From: a virus | IMG/VR virus record: IMGVR_UViG_3300005921_000013 | Span: 1 to 26,772 of that record | Reading direction: 5' to 3' (one strand) | DNA: 26,772 nt | Part shown: positions 15,779 to 24,051 of the stretch, in pieces | Layout of the letters: every line of letters begins with the position of its first letter | How positions within the stretch are numbered: the stretch's first letter is position 1 | The notes under the pieces: generated by a model | What the model was told of the DNA's origin: nothing | Database searches by the model: none | The model's input: the letters and a program-made list of their open reading frames with translations, nothing else | Position numbers and translations under genes: made by a program

Positions 15779-18700
15779 CTAGTTCTTGTACTCAAGCACG
15801 GAATAGTCACTTACTATGACCCAGTCAAACTGCGATGTTTGGATGAAATCCTGAAAGGTGTAGTTCGCAGCGTTCGCCGTGTTGATAGAACGGGGAGTGG
15901 AAGTCGGGGTGGCGCTGTTGACGTAATAGATGTTGTCCTGTGACGTGGCCACCCCAGTATTGATGGTCGTGCCCTTGACTCCGACCAGCGTCGTCGTACT
16001 CATCGCATTGCTGAGTACGCCGTTAGATCCAAAGTTGGCAGCACAGGTCTTGCTGCCTGCGCTGTTATTGGCGGTACACCTGAATTCAACTGTCAGCTTG
16101 CCTTGGGCGCCCATGGTGCCGGCGCCGATGGTCGTGCTAGGACCATAAACAGCGTTGATAGTCTGTGCATACGCTGCCGGTGTGAGACCTGAGAATGCAG
16201 TGGTCGATGGAACAAGGGGAGCAGTATTGGCGGTATAGGTGTTGTTGAAGCATGTCACTACCGCCAGGGAGACTCCCTGACAGAAGTAAGTTCCAGCCGC
16301 TCCCAACGGGCTCGCTGGAAGCCCGACAAACATGTTCGCGTGCACCGCATCCAATGGTGCTGAGAACAGTTCTCCGAGCGTGTAAGTCAAACCTGTCGGA
16401 GTGCCAGTTGTGGTGACGACAGCCGCTCCGGACTGCGTTGTCAGCGTAGCGGACCCCACAGCGGCAGCACTGATGAGGTACGTCGTCGGGTTAGAGTAGC
16501 CCGTGATCGATCCGGTACCTCCGAAAGTGCCGGAAATAGTCAGAGACATGCCGTTGACAAGATTCGCGCAGGTGCAGGTGATCTGTCCTGCAGTACCGCT
16601 TATGACTACAACCGAGATCGTTGCCGCACTCAACCCAGCAGCGTTGGTAGCTGTGTAAATCGGACCGCTCACCCACGGCGTAAATGGTCCTGTGCCGGAA
16701 GCGGTTGCCGAGAGCGTACAAGTGGCAACCGTGCTACTGCTGAAAGCCGTGATCGCGCAGACTTTATAGGTCGTGTCCAAGAACACGATCTGCCGACCGA
16801 CATCTCCAGCGCTGGTGCCTGTGAGCGTAGCCGCGCTGAATGTCGCCGTGACTGATCCACTGGTCGCGCTGAATGAAACGGTCTGCCCCGAAACCGGCTG
16901 CTGCCCAAAGATGCAATTGCCGGTGGCATCGCAATAGCCGCTGGGAGCTGCAACAAAAGGCAATCCGCTTTGAAGCGCGACCGGAGAACTCGGAATGCAT
17001 CCGCTCGTGGTGATGCCGAGATTGGAATCGTTACAGACAGCGGTTCCTGGCGCGCCGGTGAGGCTTGCAGCAGTCGGTATATTGGTGTCCGTCCCGAGCA
17101 GCGGATAAATTGATGACGCAACGGCGCCCGATCCATTAGGCGCTCCAGTGACCCACGCGCCACCGCTGCCGGGACTAGATGGAGGCTCATAAACCGCGCC
17201 CGTAGTGACTGTAGGTGGCGCAGCCCATGAAACCGCGCCAGAAACAGCAGCGGGCGCTATAGAAGTCGGAGTCATATCGATCTGAGACGATTGGACATTA
17301 CTCATCGTCTCGCTGCCGACAGTCTGGGAAACGCTGACGGTGTAACTACCTGTCCCTCCGGTGCCGGTGCCGAGCGCACTGATAGTTGTCCCGGCTGTAA
17401 TCCCCGTGCCAGTGATTATTTGGCCCACACCCAACGAAACTCCGCTACTTAGGGCTGTGACATTGAGTGTCGTGCCGGAGATCGATGCTGTGAATGTGCC
17501 GCCGCCGCCAACCGCCATTGGCCCTGTTATCACAGGCGTCGTTAGGTCTAGATCAGTGAGCGACCCCGTCGCCGCTCCGCTGAAGATCGGATTGATATAC
17601 GTCTTGTTAGACAGCGTAGCAACATCGCTCACACCATCGATCGCGCTGCCGCCGTTGCTGAGAACGCCGCTAGGAAGATTGCCGGACGCCAACCCGGTAC
17701 TCGGAGGCAGCCCGGTGAGATTCGTCGCTACACCGGAGGCAGGAGTGCCCAATGCTGGAGTGACCAATGTGGGCGAGGTTGCCAGAACGGTCGCGCCCGT
17801 GCCGGTGCTGGACGCGAAGGACGTAGTGGCAGATCCGGCCGTCGTCGTGACCACTCCGCTCAAAGCGGGCAATGCAGTGGCTGGAAGTGCGCTCGCGTTG
17901 CTCAGATTGATCGAGGAGGGCGTTCCAAGAGCCGGAGTCACAAGACTCGGGGATGTTGCTTGAACGAGCGCACCGGATCCGGTAGTCGTCGCAGCGATAA
18001 TTTGATTGGAACCGTTGGATGCGAGCGCGGGGGCGGAAGTCGGAATCACCGCGCCGTTGACCTTCACCACGCTCATTGCCAGAGAACCGGCGCTATTGGT
18101 CGCATCTCCCGTGTGCGCTGGTTCTTGAGCCGCCTGCAATGTGCCGGTGACGCCGGTGGCCAATGGCAAGCCGGTTAGATTGGTGAGCGTGCCGGATGAT
18201 GGGGTTCCCAGTGCTGGCGACACCAGAACGGGCGACGTCGCTTGAACGATGGAGCCACTGCCGGTAGTGGTTGCCGCAATGATCTGGCGCGATGAATTGG
18301 AAGCCAGCGCCGCTGAGCTCGCCGGCACTGCGGCGCCATTTACTTGAGCGACGCTCGGATTGGGATAGCTACCGGACAGATCCCCGCCCGCGCTGCCCGA
18401 AGGGATGGCCCCAGTAATGGCGGTATTGCTGGCGGATGTGAGCCGGCCATCGGCTCCGACCGTGAAACTTGCAACCTGCGTGCCGCTGCCATAACTGCCG
18501 GCCGTGACCGCGGTGGCTGGCAATCTGGCGGCTGGCAAACTGCCGCTTGAGATATTGGCCGCATTGGTCGTGTCGGTGGTCGCAGAAGGCGCGAACGCGA
18601 CGCCGCCCGTTTTGGTGACGCTCGTAGTAAGGCTGCCAGCCGTATTGGTCATGTCCCCGGTATGCGCGGGCTCCTGTGCGGCTTGGAGCGTACCGGTCAG

Positions 18701-19591
18701 GCCAGTGGCCGGAAGCCCTGTGCCATTGGTCAGCGTCACGGCTGATGGAGTGCCCAGATTAGGCGTGACCAGCGCCGGACTGGTGGCTTGTACCGTAGCA
18801 CCGCTCCCGGTGACCGAGGCGAAGCCAGGGTTAGGATACGTGCCGCTCAATACCCCGCCAGCTGCACCGCTTGGAGGCACCCCGGTGATCGCGACATTGG
18901 CCGCAGCGCTGAGGCGCCCGTCAGCCCCTACGGTGTAGGTCGGGATCTGGGTGCCCGAGCCATACGATCCTGGAGTGACGGCAGTGGCTGCCAGGGAGAT
19001 CACGCCCGATGCGGATAGTGTGGCCGCCCCGCTCAGGGTCTGCGGGACATAAGCCGTGCCGCCTGAGTTGCCGACAGGAATCTGTCCTGCCGTGGGAGCA
19101 CTGGATGAGCCAAGGCCGCCCAGGCCAGCCCCCAGCGGGCCGGTGATGCCACCGGTGGTCAGGTTGAGCAGCGTTGCCGTGGAGCCCGCGCTCGTGGTGA
19201 CCGGACCGGTGAAGGCCGGCAACGTGCTGGATGTGCTCCTGCAGGTCCCATCCGCGTAGGGCACGAGCGTACTTGGGCTCGAGGTGCATGACGTCCACAG
19301 CCCGATGATATCGCCGAAGGTTGCCGTACCGGCGCTCGCCAGGTGCGCGCCAGTCCCGAACATGTTGTAGAGCGGGTTGACGGCGTTGTTGTACTTAGCA
19401 CCAAAGATCGCCCAGGTGTCGCCCGTGTTTGTGTTGAACGGGCCGGTGAGCGTGCAAGCGGTGCTGGTTGCGCAGTCGGCGACTGAGGCGGAGAACGCCG
19501 GCGCAAACTGGGCCTGTGCCATTGGAGCGCCCGCAATGATCGCTAGCACACCAATGCCTGCCGCGATCAGCAGCCGCTTGATTGAGGTCAA
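15779..19591 (-). CDS. Large exported tail-fibre-like repeat protein
   Basis: This 1270-residue protein starts from TTG at 19591, preceded by GGAG with a nine-base gap, and opens with a signal peptide ([20 protein letters not shown] ... MAQA|Q, cleavage near 27). After a short N-terminal part with cysteine pairs 40/46 and 102/117 comes a repeat zone (about 165-640). It has two long units containing GSYGSGTQ ... TVGADGRL ... SYPNP, and four copies of the TSPxLVTPxLGTPS motif. Next is an Ig-like module ([20 protein letters not shown]) and a beta-rich C-terminal domain ending YSVLEYKN. The repeats are typical of phage fibre shafts. Role as adhesin or fibre is likely; location is unusual because of the export signal. 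It is the first gene of the cassette after the terminase region. Confidence 0.8.
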   Translation of the reverse strand: MTSIKRLLIAAGIGVLAIIAGAPMAQAQFAPAFSASVADCATSTACTLTGPFNTNTGDTWAIFGAKYNNAVNPLYNMFGTGAHLASAGTATFGDIIGLWTSCTSSPSTLVPYADGTCRSTSSTLPAFTGPVTTSAGSTATLLNLTTGGITGPLGAGLGGLGSSSAPTAGQIPVGNSGGTAYVPQTLSGAATLSASGVISLAATAVTPGSYGSGTQIPTYTVGADGRLSAAANVAITGVPPSGAAGGVLSGTYPNPGFASVTGSGATVQATSPALVTPNLGTPSAVTLTNGTGLPATGLTGTLQAAQEPAHTGDMTNTAGSLTTSVTKTGGVAFAPSATTDTTNAANISSGSLPAARLPATAVTAGSYGSGTQVASFTVGADGRLTSASNTAITGAIPSGSAGGDLSGSYPNPSVAQVNGAAVPASSAALASNSSRQIIAATTTGSGSIVQATSPVLVSPALGTPSSGTLTNLTGLPLATGVTGTLQAAQEPAHTGDATNSAGSLAMSVVKVNGAVIPTSAPALASNGSNQIIAATTTGSGALVQATSPSLVTPALGTPSSINLSNASALPATALPALSGVVTTTAGSATTSFASSTGTGATVLATSPTLVTPALGTPASGVATNLTGLPPSTGLASGNLPSGVLSNGGSAIDGVSDVATLSNKTYINPIFSGAATGSLTDLDLTTPVITGPMAVGGGGTFTASISGTTLNVTALSSGVSLGVGQIITGTGITAGTTISALGTGTGGTGSYTVSVSQTVGSETMSNVQSSQIDMTPTSIAPAAVSGAVSWAAPPTVTTGAVYEPPSSPGSGGAWVTGAPNGSGAVASSIYPLLGTDTNIPTAASLTGAPGTAVCNDSNLGITTSGCIPSSPVALQSGLPFVAAPSGYCDATGNCIFGQQPVSGQTVSFSATSGSVTATFSAATLTGTSAGDVGRQIVFLDTTYKVCAITAFSSSTVATCTLSATASGTGPFTPWVSGPIYTATNAAGLSAATISVVVISGTAGQITCTCANLVNGMSLTISGTFGGTGSITGYSNPTTYLISAAAVGSATLTTQSGAAVVTTTGTPTGLTYTLGELFSAPLDAVHANMFVGLPASPLGAAGTYFCQGVSLAVVTCFNNTYTANTAPLVPSTTAFSGLTPAAYAQTINAVYGPSTTIGAGTMGAQGKLTVEFRCTANNSAGSKTCAANFGSNGVLSNAMSTTTLVGVKGTTINTGVATSQDNIYYVNSATPTSTPRSINTANAANYTFQDFIQTSQFDWVIVSDYSVLEYKN
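17708..18791 (-). repeat. Tandem-type repeats within the large fibre gene
   Basis: Four copies encoding variants of TSPxLVTPxLGTPSxxxLTN lie near 17708-17789, 17881-17963, 18166-18247 and 18708-18791. Two copies of a unit encoding [13 protein letters not shown] lie between them. A fifth copy of the first motif is in the glycine-rich gene near 11410-11500. They could support recombination between fibre genes. Confidence 0.7.
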
Positions 19592-19616
19592 AGGATGTTA
19601 TCTCCGGGATCTGGTT

Positions 19617-20051
19617 TTAAGGTGTGCGCACGATCTCGAACAGGGCGCGCCGCGTATACACGTTATCCGTGCCGTCGGTCACACTCACGAGCAGCGCGTG
19701 GGTTTCGCAGGAACGGCTCACAGAAACCATGGCGTTCTGCGCCGCGCTGATAATGATGTTGCTGTTGGATTGAAGCGGCAACTGTGTCGGGCCTAAGATT
19801 ACTTCCCCTGAGAGAAGATCAACGATCTGATAACTGAGCGCAGCCGGCTCCAGAGGCGCCCCATTGATATCGAAATAGGTGCACTGGAAGTTGGCAGCGC
19901 TGCCCGACAGAAAGGCTGCACGCGGGGTCAGGAAACCTATTCCGCTCTGATTGAGCGGCACGATCGTGGCATAACCGAACTGACTGGCGCCGCTGATGAA
20001 CTGCGTGTCGCTGTCGATCGTCTGGCCAGTGGTATCTATGGTATCTGCCAA
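19617..20051 (-). CDS. Hypothetical Ig-like beta-sandwich protein
   Basis: The 144-residue product starts from TTG at 20051 with GAGG eight bases upstream. It has no signal peptide. The central part, YFDINGAPLEPAALSYQIVD followed by LSGEVILGPTQLP, and the C-terminal ETHALLVSVTDGTDNVYTRR suggest a beta-sandwich of Ig type, a pattern common in small phage structural proteins encoded near terminase or tail genes. It lies between the nuclease-like ORF and the exported cassette. A structural or connector role is possible; no named family is recognised. Confidence 0.7.
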   Translation of the reverse strand: MADTIDTTGQTIDSDTQFISGASQFGYATIVPLNQSGIGFLTPRAAFLSGSAANFQCTYFDINGAPLEPAALSYQIVDLLSGEVILGPTQLPLQSNSNIIISAAQNAMVSVSRSCETHALLVSVTDGTDNVYTRRALFEIVRTP

Positions 20052-20082
20052 CTAGAATCCCTCTGGGTTACCTAAAGCGGCT

Positions 20083-20637
20083 TCAGCTACCCGTCTGCAG
20101 CGCCAGGAGCGTGCCGGTGCACCAAGCGTTCAGCACCTCCACGGCATCGGCTTCTTGGCCCGCTCTGTAGCCCTTGATCTGACGCAAGAGGTGGTTCGCG
20201 TTGGTGCCCTTGAAGTTCTGTGTCTTCTCGAATGCAGGGGGCGCAAGCTTCACCTGACCGGCATGCATGAACACCATGGCCTGCGTGGCGCGGCCATCCA
20301 GATCCAGTTCAGCGATATCCTCGCGTACCTCTCGCACGTCATGGCCAGCCTTGTGAGCCTCCAGCATGACTACTTTGCCAAAGCCAGCGGCCTCGGCGTA
20401 TAGCACCATGTCCTCCGGATAGAGAACAGCCTTGTACAAACGTGCCAGCTCTTGCAGCCGCCCGAACACGCTTGGTACATACGTCGGTAGTCCGGTCTCG
20501 ATGGGCGTGATGCTCCAGTCAATTGCCATCAGCGGTGTCTGGTCCCACGAACAGAACGAGAAATACACCGTGCCCAATGCCTGACGCAGCGCCGAGGCGG
20601 CCGAGACCGCGAATACCGTCTCCACGGCAGGCAGCAC
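20083..20637 (-). CDS. Stand-alone TerL nuclease-domain-like protein
   Basis: This 184-residue protein is separate from the full-length terminase just upstream yet resembles the C-terminal RNase H-fold nuclease domain of another terminase type. It has CSWDQTP (29-35), matching the WD motif that carries the first metal-binding Asp; a helix with RLQELARLYKA (60-70); VLYAEAAGFGKVVML (78-92), where E82 matches the acidic residue of the IED-x-G motif; RATQAMVFMHAGQVKLAPPA (116-135), resembling the RA...AGxVxLP motif; and EADAVEVLNA (162-171), where D164 matches the final Asp. A GTG start at 20637 has AGGAG ten bases upstream. It could be an accessory packaging nuclease or a terminase remnant. The assignment rests on motif order only. 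Confidence 0.55.
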   Translation of the reverse strand: MLPAVETVFAVSAASALRQALGTVYFSFCSWDQTPLMAIDWSITPIETGLPTYVPSVFGRLQELARLYKAVLYPEDMVLYAEAAGFGKVVMLEAHKAGHDVREVREDIAELDLDGRATQAMVFMHAGQVKLAPPAFEKTQNFKGTNANHLLRQIKGYRAGQEADAVEVLNAWCTGTLLALQTGS

Positions 20638-20658
20638 CGATTTCGTGCTCCTGATGCC

Positions 20659-22263
20659 CTAGCGTCGAGCCAGCAGCGCCGATTCAGGGAAGAAGCTGCT
20701 GTCGCTGCAGGGGGCGAATGCGATACATACCGCATCTGCCAGATTGGGAGACTTGAAACCGGCCGGGGCTTTCTCGATCAGCACTTTGCCTGCTCCATTG
20801 ATCGAATAGGTCGGTTGCGACAATTCCTGGGTGAGTTGCGCAAGTTCTGGCAAGTCCTCGGCAATCGATATCAACTCGTCCGTGTCGAACTTGAACCCGG
20901 GCTCGTTGAGCGCCCGATGCGTGTGCTCGAATCGCTTGCGCAGCGCCATCCAAGACTGCGACTTGAGATTCGCGAAGTGGTCACGATTCGTGCGTCCCGG
21001 TACCATCTCGCCATCCGGGTCGCTGGGCGGGGCACTGCCGCGGTAGGCATGATCGTCTACCCAACTCTGCCCGTGCTCACGACGCTGCTCGTTGATGACC
21101 CGCGAATCCCCGCGCACGCCGGCCCCAAGGCCATCGGCATCATAGTGGAACGAGGCATATCCAAGGGTGTCGCACAACAGGAAGCATTCCTGCACAGTGC
21201 TGAAGATGTCGCGCGACTTGCCAGACCATGACTTCAGGTGCTGCAGTTCCTGTCCGTATCGACCGGCAAAGGCGTTGCGGTCCAACCCCTCGTCGGCCAC
21301 ATCCAGCGCAGCTCGGTGCTCGCCGGATGCCGCGAGTCCGAGCTTTGACAGTGCCCCTACCGCGCTCTGCACCCATTCGGCCGGGATCAGGATGCCTTCC
21401 TGGGATGCCAGATAGTTGATATCCAGTTCCTGAGCGGTGATCACCGGTCCCCACTGCTCGAGGAACTCCTCGTACATCTTCTGCGTGAATCGCGGGTTGT
21501 CACGCCAGTGGAACGTGAACTTGCGCGAGAAGCCGTCGTGCATGCGCAGCGAGAAAGTGTTGCCCATACCGTGTACCGAACTGATGTCCTGGCGGCAGTT
21601 CGTATTCTTTGACAGCGCGGCGTCCACGCCCTGGTCGCGTTCCAGATAGGCCGCCTCGTCCACGAAGTACACCGCAGTTCGACCGCCGCGGCCGATCTGA
21701 TCGCCAATCTCACCGATCATCGATGACTTGCCTCGATTCGGAAATAGCAATCGGCAATCACGGCTGTGGTAGCGGCGGTCGTATCCGCCACGTAGTTCCA
21801 AAGGAAGGCCGTCGAGGAACGCGCGGGCCTTCTCGAAGAGCGAGCCCATGTCGCCGGAACGATCAACCTTGTCCTGCTTGTAAGAACCCAAGCCGACAAT
21901 CACATTGTCATACAGTGTGCACAGGGCGATCGCGAACGACACGGCGAGCCAGGAGCATCCCACGTCACGGCTTTTTTCTGTGCCGCCATAGCGCCCGTCG
22001 CGCCAGTTCAACTCCGTGAACTCAATCCACTCGCGCTGCCGCTTATCGAGCGTGAATGGCATGAATACCGGCAGACCCGTCCCCACGTTTCTGGGGTCGA
22101 ACGTCGTTCCCCACTCGTTGATGAAATCAGCGATGTGCGTGCGGTAGTAAGTCCTGATCTGCTCGAAGCGACCCGGTGCCGAGCGCAACCAGCGAAGGCG
22201 GCGCGCGCGCTCGCGCCAGAGCCCATCAAAGGGGTCAAGTCTCTCAACGGCTGAGGAACTCAC
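20659..22263 (-). CDS. terL: Terminase large subunit (packaging ATPase/nuclease)
   Basis: The motor protein that pumps DNA into the prohead and cuts it. The 534-residue protein has an adenine-binding region (PFTLDKRQREWIEF, 69-82), a Walker A-type loop EKSRDVGCSW (96-105), a Walker B segment AVYFVDEAA (197-205) with the catalytic Glu, and a coupling motif near SSVHGMGNT (228-236). The nuclease half begins with ALDVADEGLDRNAF (319-332), where D321 and D328 are candidate metal ligands, and continues with FHYDADGLGAGVRG. The GTG start overlaps the stop of the small subunit by four bases (GTGA), so the two are translated together. Length and domain order are normal, so it is complete. Confidence 0.9.
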   Translation of the reverse strand: MSSSAVERLDPFDGLWRERARRLRWLRSAPGRFEQIRTYYRTHIADFINEWGTTFDPRNVGTGLPVFMPFTLDKRQREWIEFTELNWRDGRYGGTEKSRDVGCSWLAVSFAIALCTLYDNVIVGLGSYKQDKVDRSGDMGSLFEKARAFLDGLPLELRGGYDRRYHSRDCRLLFPNRGKSSMIGEIGDQIGRGGRTAVYFVDEAAYLERDQGVDAALSKNTNCRQDISSVHGMGNTFSLRMHDGFSRKFTFHWRDNPRFTQKMYEEFLEQWGPVITAQELDINYLASQEGILIPAEWVQSAVGALSKLGLAASGEHRAALDVADEGLDRNAFAGRYGQELQHLKSWSGKSRDIFSTVQECFLLCDTLGYASFHYDADGLGAGVRGDSRVINEQRREHGQSWVDDHAYRGSAPPSDPDGEMVPGRTNRDHFANLKSQSWMALRKRFEHTHRALNEPGFKFDTDELISIAEDLPELAQLTQELSQPTYSINGAGKVLIEKAPAGFKSPNLADAVCIAFAPCSDSSFFPESALLARR

Positions 22264-22688
22264 TTCTGCGCGGCTGATTCCGGCGTAAGCATCTGCAGAT
22301 AGGCCTGCATGCCAGCAGCGTCGTCAACCGGGCTCACCGCCACCGCGGCTGTAATCGGACCACCATTCGCACCTGTGAGCTCGGTGCTGTTGTAGTCCTT
22401 CCAGCCCAATTGCTTCAGGCTGAAGATGGCCATCGTGCAATTGACCTCGCCCTTCAACGCCTTAGATTCGAGAGCCGCTTCTTTCTTGGAGACGCACCGT
22501 TTCAGAGCGTCCTCTAATTCTGGGAATTCGTAGAGCCTCTGACGATATAGGCCGTTCTTGTAGGCGAACTCGGAGAGGATGGGAATCTCAGTAGATTCAA
22601 TGTATTGCTCAAGAGCAACGAGCAGCTTGGCACGGTCGTAGGTGCGAGGAGCCCCAACAGGATTTTTCTCTTCAGGTTTGGATGTCAT
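22260..22688 (-). CDS. terS: Terminase small subunit
   Basis: The DNA-recognition partner of the packaging motor. The 142-residue protein has a basic GAPRTYDRAKLLVALEQYIE start (13-32), a helix-turn-helix-like stretch SEFAYKNGLYRQRLYEFPEL, and the typical KEAALESKALKGEV followed by TMAIFSLKQLGWKD, a segment common in this terminase family. A flexible Ala/Pro-containing tail probably contacts the large subunit. It lies directly before terL with a four-base overlap. The leader contains an inverted repeat, a candidate recognition element. Confidence 0.85.
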   Translation of the reverse strand: MTSKPEEKNPVGAPRTYDRAKLLVALEQYIESTEIPILSEFAYKNGLYRQRLYEFPELEDALKRCVSKKEAALESKALKGEVNCTMAIFSLKQLGWKDYNSTELTGANGGPITAAVAVSPVDDAAGMQAYLQMLTPESAAQK

Positions 22689-23079
22689 AGAACTCGGATC
22701 TCGGGCCTTTCACACATCATCGCTTCACGTGCCGCTGTTCTTATTCTGAGCGCCACGGTCAAAACCTTGTCAATACCCTGCTTCGCAGCCGATTGATTCG
22801 TCAGCAAAGATAACGCGCATCGCTGATCTCCTTGATTTGAGTAGACATCGCCGCCCCCACCGTGACGAGCGGCTATCACTCGCCACGGTGGGATCATCCT
22901 ACGGGGATAGGTTCTGCGCGGGCTGGACTGTCATTCCAAATTCCTTGTCGTCACCACGTTGGGCATCTATGACCCGTGCACCGGGCCGCCACGTGATCTA
23001 GCGACAGCTACAGTCCGCCATCGCAGGAATTCGCAAACCGAACGCTACCGAAATCTCCCCTTTGCTTCGCTGGTTGTAA
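22689..23079 (-). other. Leader region before the terminase genes, no convincing gene
   Basis: About 390 bases separate the tandem-paralogue genes from the terminase small subunit, the largest gap in the window. It holds a long inverted repeat (22856-22892) and a smaller one around GGTGCACGGG near 22980. A 70-codon frame (22897-22685) ends with its stop overlapping the terminase start as ATGA, but it has no ribosome binding site and unremarkable composition. A TTGACA at 22773-22768 with CAGAAT 19 bases downstream is a weak promoter candidate. Packaging-site or leader-RNA functions are possible. Confidence 0.5.
22856..22892 (-). repeat. Long inverted repeat upstream of terminase small subunit
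   Basis: On the minus strand CCCACCGTGGCGAG and CTCGTCACGGTGGG form a 14-bp stem around a nine-base loop; the one non-Watson-Crick position is a G-U pair in minus-strand RNA. No U-tract follows (GGCGGCG), so it is not a terminator. It could be an RNA hairpin in the terminase leader, a protein-binding operator, or part of a packaging (cos/pac) site. Confidence 0.7.
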
Positions 23080-23316
23080 TTACTTTGGCTCCCAGGCCGG
23101 AATGTAGATTTTAACTTTCCCGTTAGCACCGAAATCCAAAACGGCATCGCTCTGCGGCGTGAACGGTGGACGCTGATCGATGACAGGTTGCAGCCTCTCG
23201 GAAACGTACGCGACGAGTTTGTCGTGCCGCATGGTTGGCATCGGCAGCATCGCCAGGATCTGGCGCTCCATGGCCGCACCCAGCAATTGCGTCGCGAGTT
23301 TTTCGCGAAGCATCAT
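23080..23316 (-). CDS. Small protein, second of two tandem paralogues
   Basis: This 78-residue protein begins MMLREKLATQ and ends with VKIYIPAWEPK; PPFTP (50-54) lies in between. The start at 23316 overlaps the preceding stop by four bases (ATGA). The N-terminus, the PFTP element and the PxWEP ending match the gene just before it, so they arose by duplication. Helical first half, beta-rich second half. No family recognised. An in-frame start at 23430 would overlap the neighbour heavily and is rejected. It is the last gene before the terminase leader. Confidence 0.68.
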   Translation of the reverse strand: MMLREKLATQLLGAAMERQILAMLPMPTMRHDKLVAYVSERLQPVIDQRPPFTPQSDAVLDFGANGKVKIYIPAWEPK

Positions 23317-23633
23317 GGCGCGTAGTACACCGAGCCGTCCAACCCATGATGAAGCCTCGGCGGCTCGGGCTGAGCGTGCTGGAATATTTCGAACTCGATG
23401 GGATCCTGCAGGACGCGCACTGGTTCCCACTTTGGAACAAATACCTGCACACCAGTGAGTCCGTATAGGTCAAACGTCAGCGTCATGCGCGGAGTGAATG
23501 GCGCGAGCTCGATGGAGTTGAGCGCCGCTCGAAATTCTATCAAGGTTAATGGCGACATGATGAGCATCGTCCCAATCACTTCCTTCACCCGCGCCTCGAC
23601 GAGCTGCCGCGCAAACTTCTCTCGCAGCATCAT
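23313..23633 (-). CDS. Small protein, first of two tandem paralogues
   Basis: A 106-residue protein starting MMLREKFARQ at 23633, where the ATG overlaps the upstream stop as ATGA. It shares MMLREK, APFTP and VQVFVPKWEP with the next gene, but has a C-terminal extension of about 35 residues rich in Pro, His and aromatic residues. The predicted layout is a helix pair followed by a small beta element. The role is unknown; it belongs to a late-operon block ahead of terminase, where small lysis, nuclease or packaging accessories are common. Confidence 0.68.
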   Translation of the reverse strand: MMLREKFARQLVEARVKEVIGTMLIMSPLTLIEFRAALNSIELAPFTPRMTLTFDLYGLTGVQVFVPKWEPVRVLQDPIEFEIFQHAQPEPPRLHHGLDGSVYYAP

Positions 23634-23866
23634 GCGTCGTCTCGCTCCCAGTCTTCGTAGCAACCCGGGGTGATGCAAGCGTCAATGGCATCCTCATCCT
23701 GTGCCGAAACAGGTCCAGTCTGTCCGGACAGATACCGGATGGGGATCTGTCTCTCAATCGCTATTTCGCGAATGAGCCGATCCAAATCCGCGGAAGCCTC
23801 TTTCAGGCTGCGCGGCTCTGGGAAATTGGCCACCAGTGAATCCGGGCCAATCATTTCGTGAGGCAA
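23630..23866 (-). CDS. Small acidic hypothetical protein, first gene after the leader terminator
   Basis: The 78-residue product is acidic, with an amphipathic helix (LKEASADLDRLIREIAIERQ) and a Cys/Asp-rich end (DACITPGCYEDWERDDA). The start is uncertain: TTG at 23866 or ATG at 23854, neither with a good ribosome binding site. The stop overlaps the next start (ATGA), so it heads a coupled trio with the tandem paralogues. It lies about 55 bases after the leader terminator, so its expression probably needs readthrough. No family recognised. Confidence 0.6.
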   Translation of the reverse strand: MPHEMIGPDSLVANFPEPRSLKEASADLDRLIREIAIERQIPIRYLSGQTGPVSAQDEDAIDACITPGCYEDWERDDA

Positions 23867-23920
23867 AGCGCCAAAACCATTTACAGCAAACCCCTATAAA
23901 TCCTTGACCGCGAGTATGCC

Positions 23921-23962
23921 ACAAACAAAAAAGGCCGAGAAAACTAGTGTTTTCCCGGCCTT
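23921..23962 (-). terminator. Strong rho-independent terminator
   Basis: On the minus strand, AAGGCCGGGAAAAC and GTTTTCTCGGCCTT form a 14-bp stem (one G-U pair) around an ACTA loop, followed by TTTTGTTTGT. The G-U pair and U-tract exist only on the minus strand, so the terminator serves leftward transcripts: the early cluster and the proposed short leader RNA. Confidence 0.88.
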
Positions 23963-24045
23963 CATCGCAAACCTACCAACGAGATCAGCCGACTTTTGGA
24001 CATGAAAAACCTCTGAGAGCATGAGGTGTCCCAGAGGGGTCGGCG
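23921..24045 (-). ncRNA. Candidate structured leader/small RNA with own promoter and terminator
   Basis: From the proposed start near 24045 to the terminator is about 125 nt with no well-supported gene. Read on the minus strand, GCCGAC (24044-24039) pairs with GTCGGC (23993-23988), enclosing a second stem CCTCTG (24037-32) with CAGAGG (24015-10). The loop bases GGACA (24031-27) can pair with TGTCC (24002-23998) to make a pseudoknot. The 3' end is the terminator. By analogy it could be the terminated late-leader RNA of a Q-type antitermination system (lambda 6S RNA), or an independent regulatory RNA. The remainder of the 265-base gap around it holds only the promoter. A 42-codon frame (MLSEVFHVQK...) crosses it but lacks a ribosome binding site. 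Confidence 0.55.
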
Positions 24046-24051
24046 AAGCGG

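Noticed and set aside
7346-19591. Diversity-generating retroelement targeting the adhesins
   Set aside because: No reverse transcriptase, template repeat or adenine-biased variable repeat was seen in the window.
22743-22773. TTGACA with CAGAAT as a promoter for terS
   Set aside because: The 19-base spacing and poor -10 make it weak compared with the candidate at 24052-24081; mentioned only within the gap entry.
22685-22897. 70-codon minus-strand frame ending in an ATGA overlap with terS
   Set aside because: The overlap is suggestive, but there is no ribosome binding site, the frame begins inside the inverted repeat, and the product resembles nothing known.
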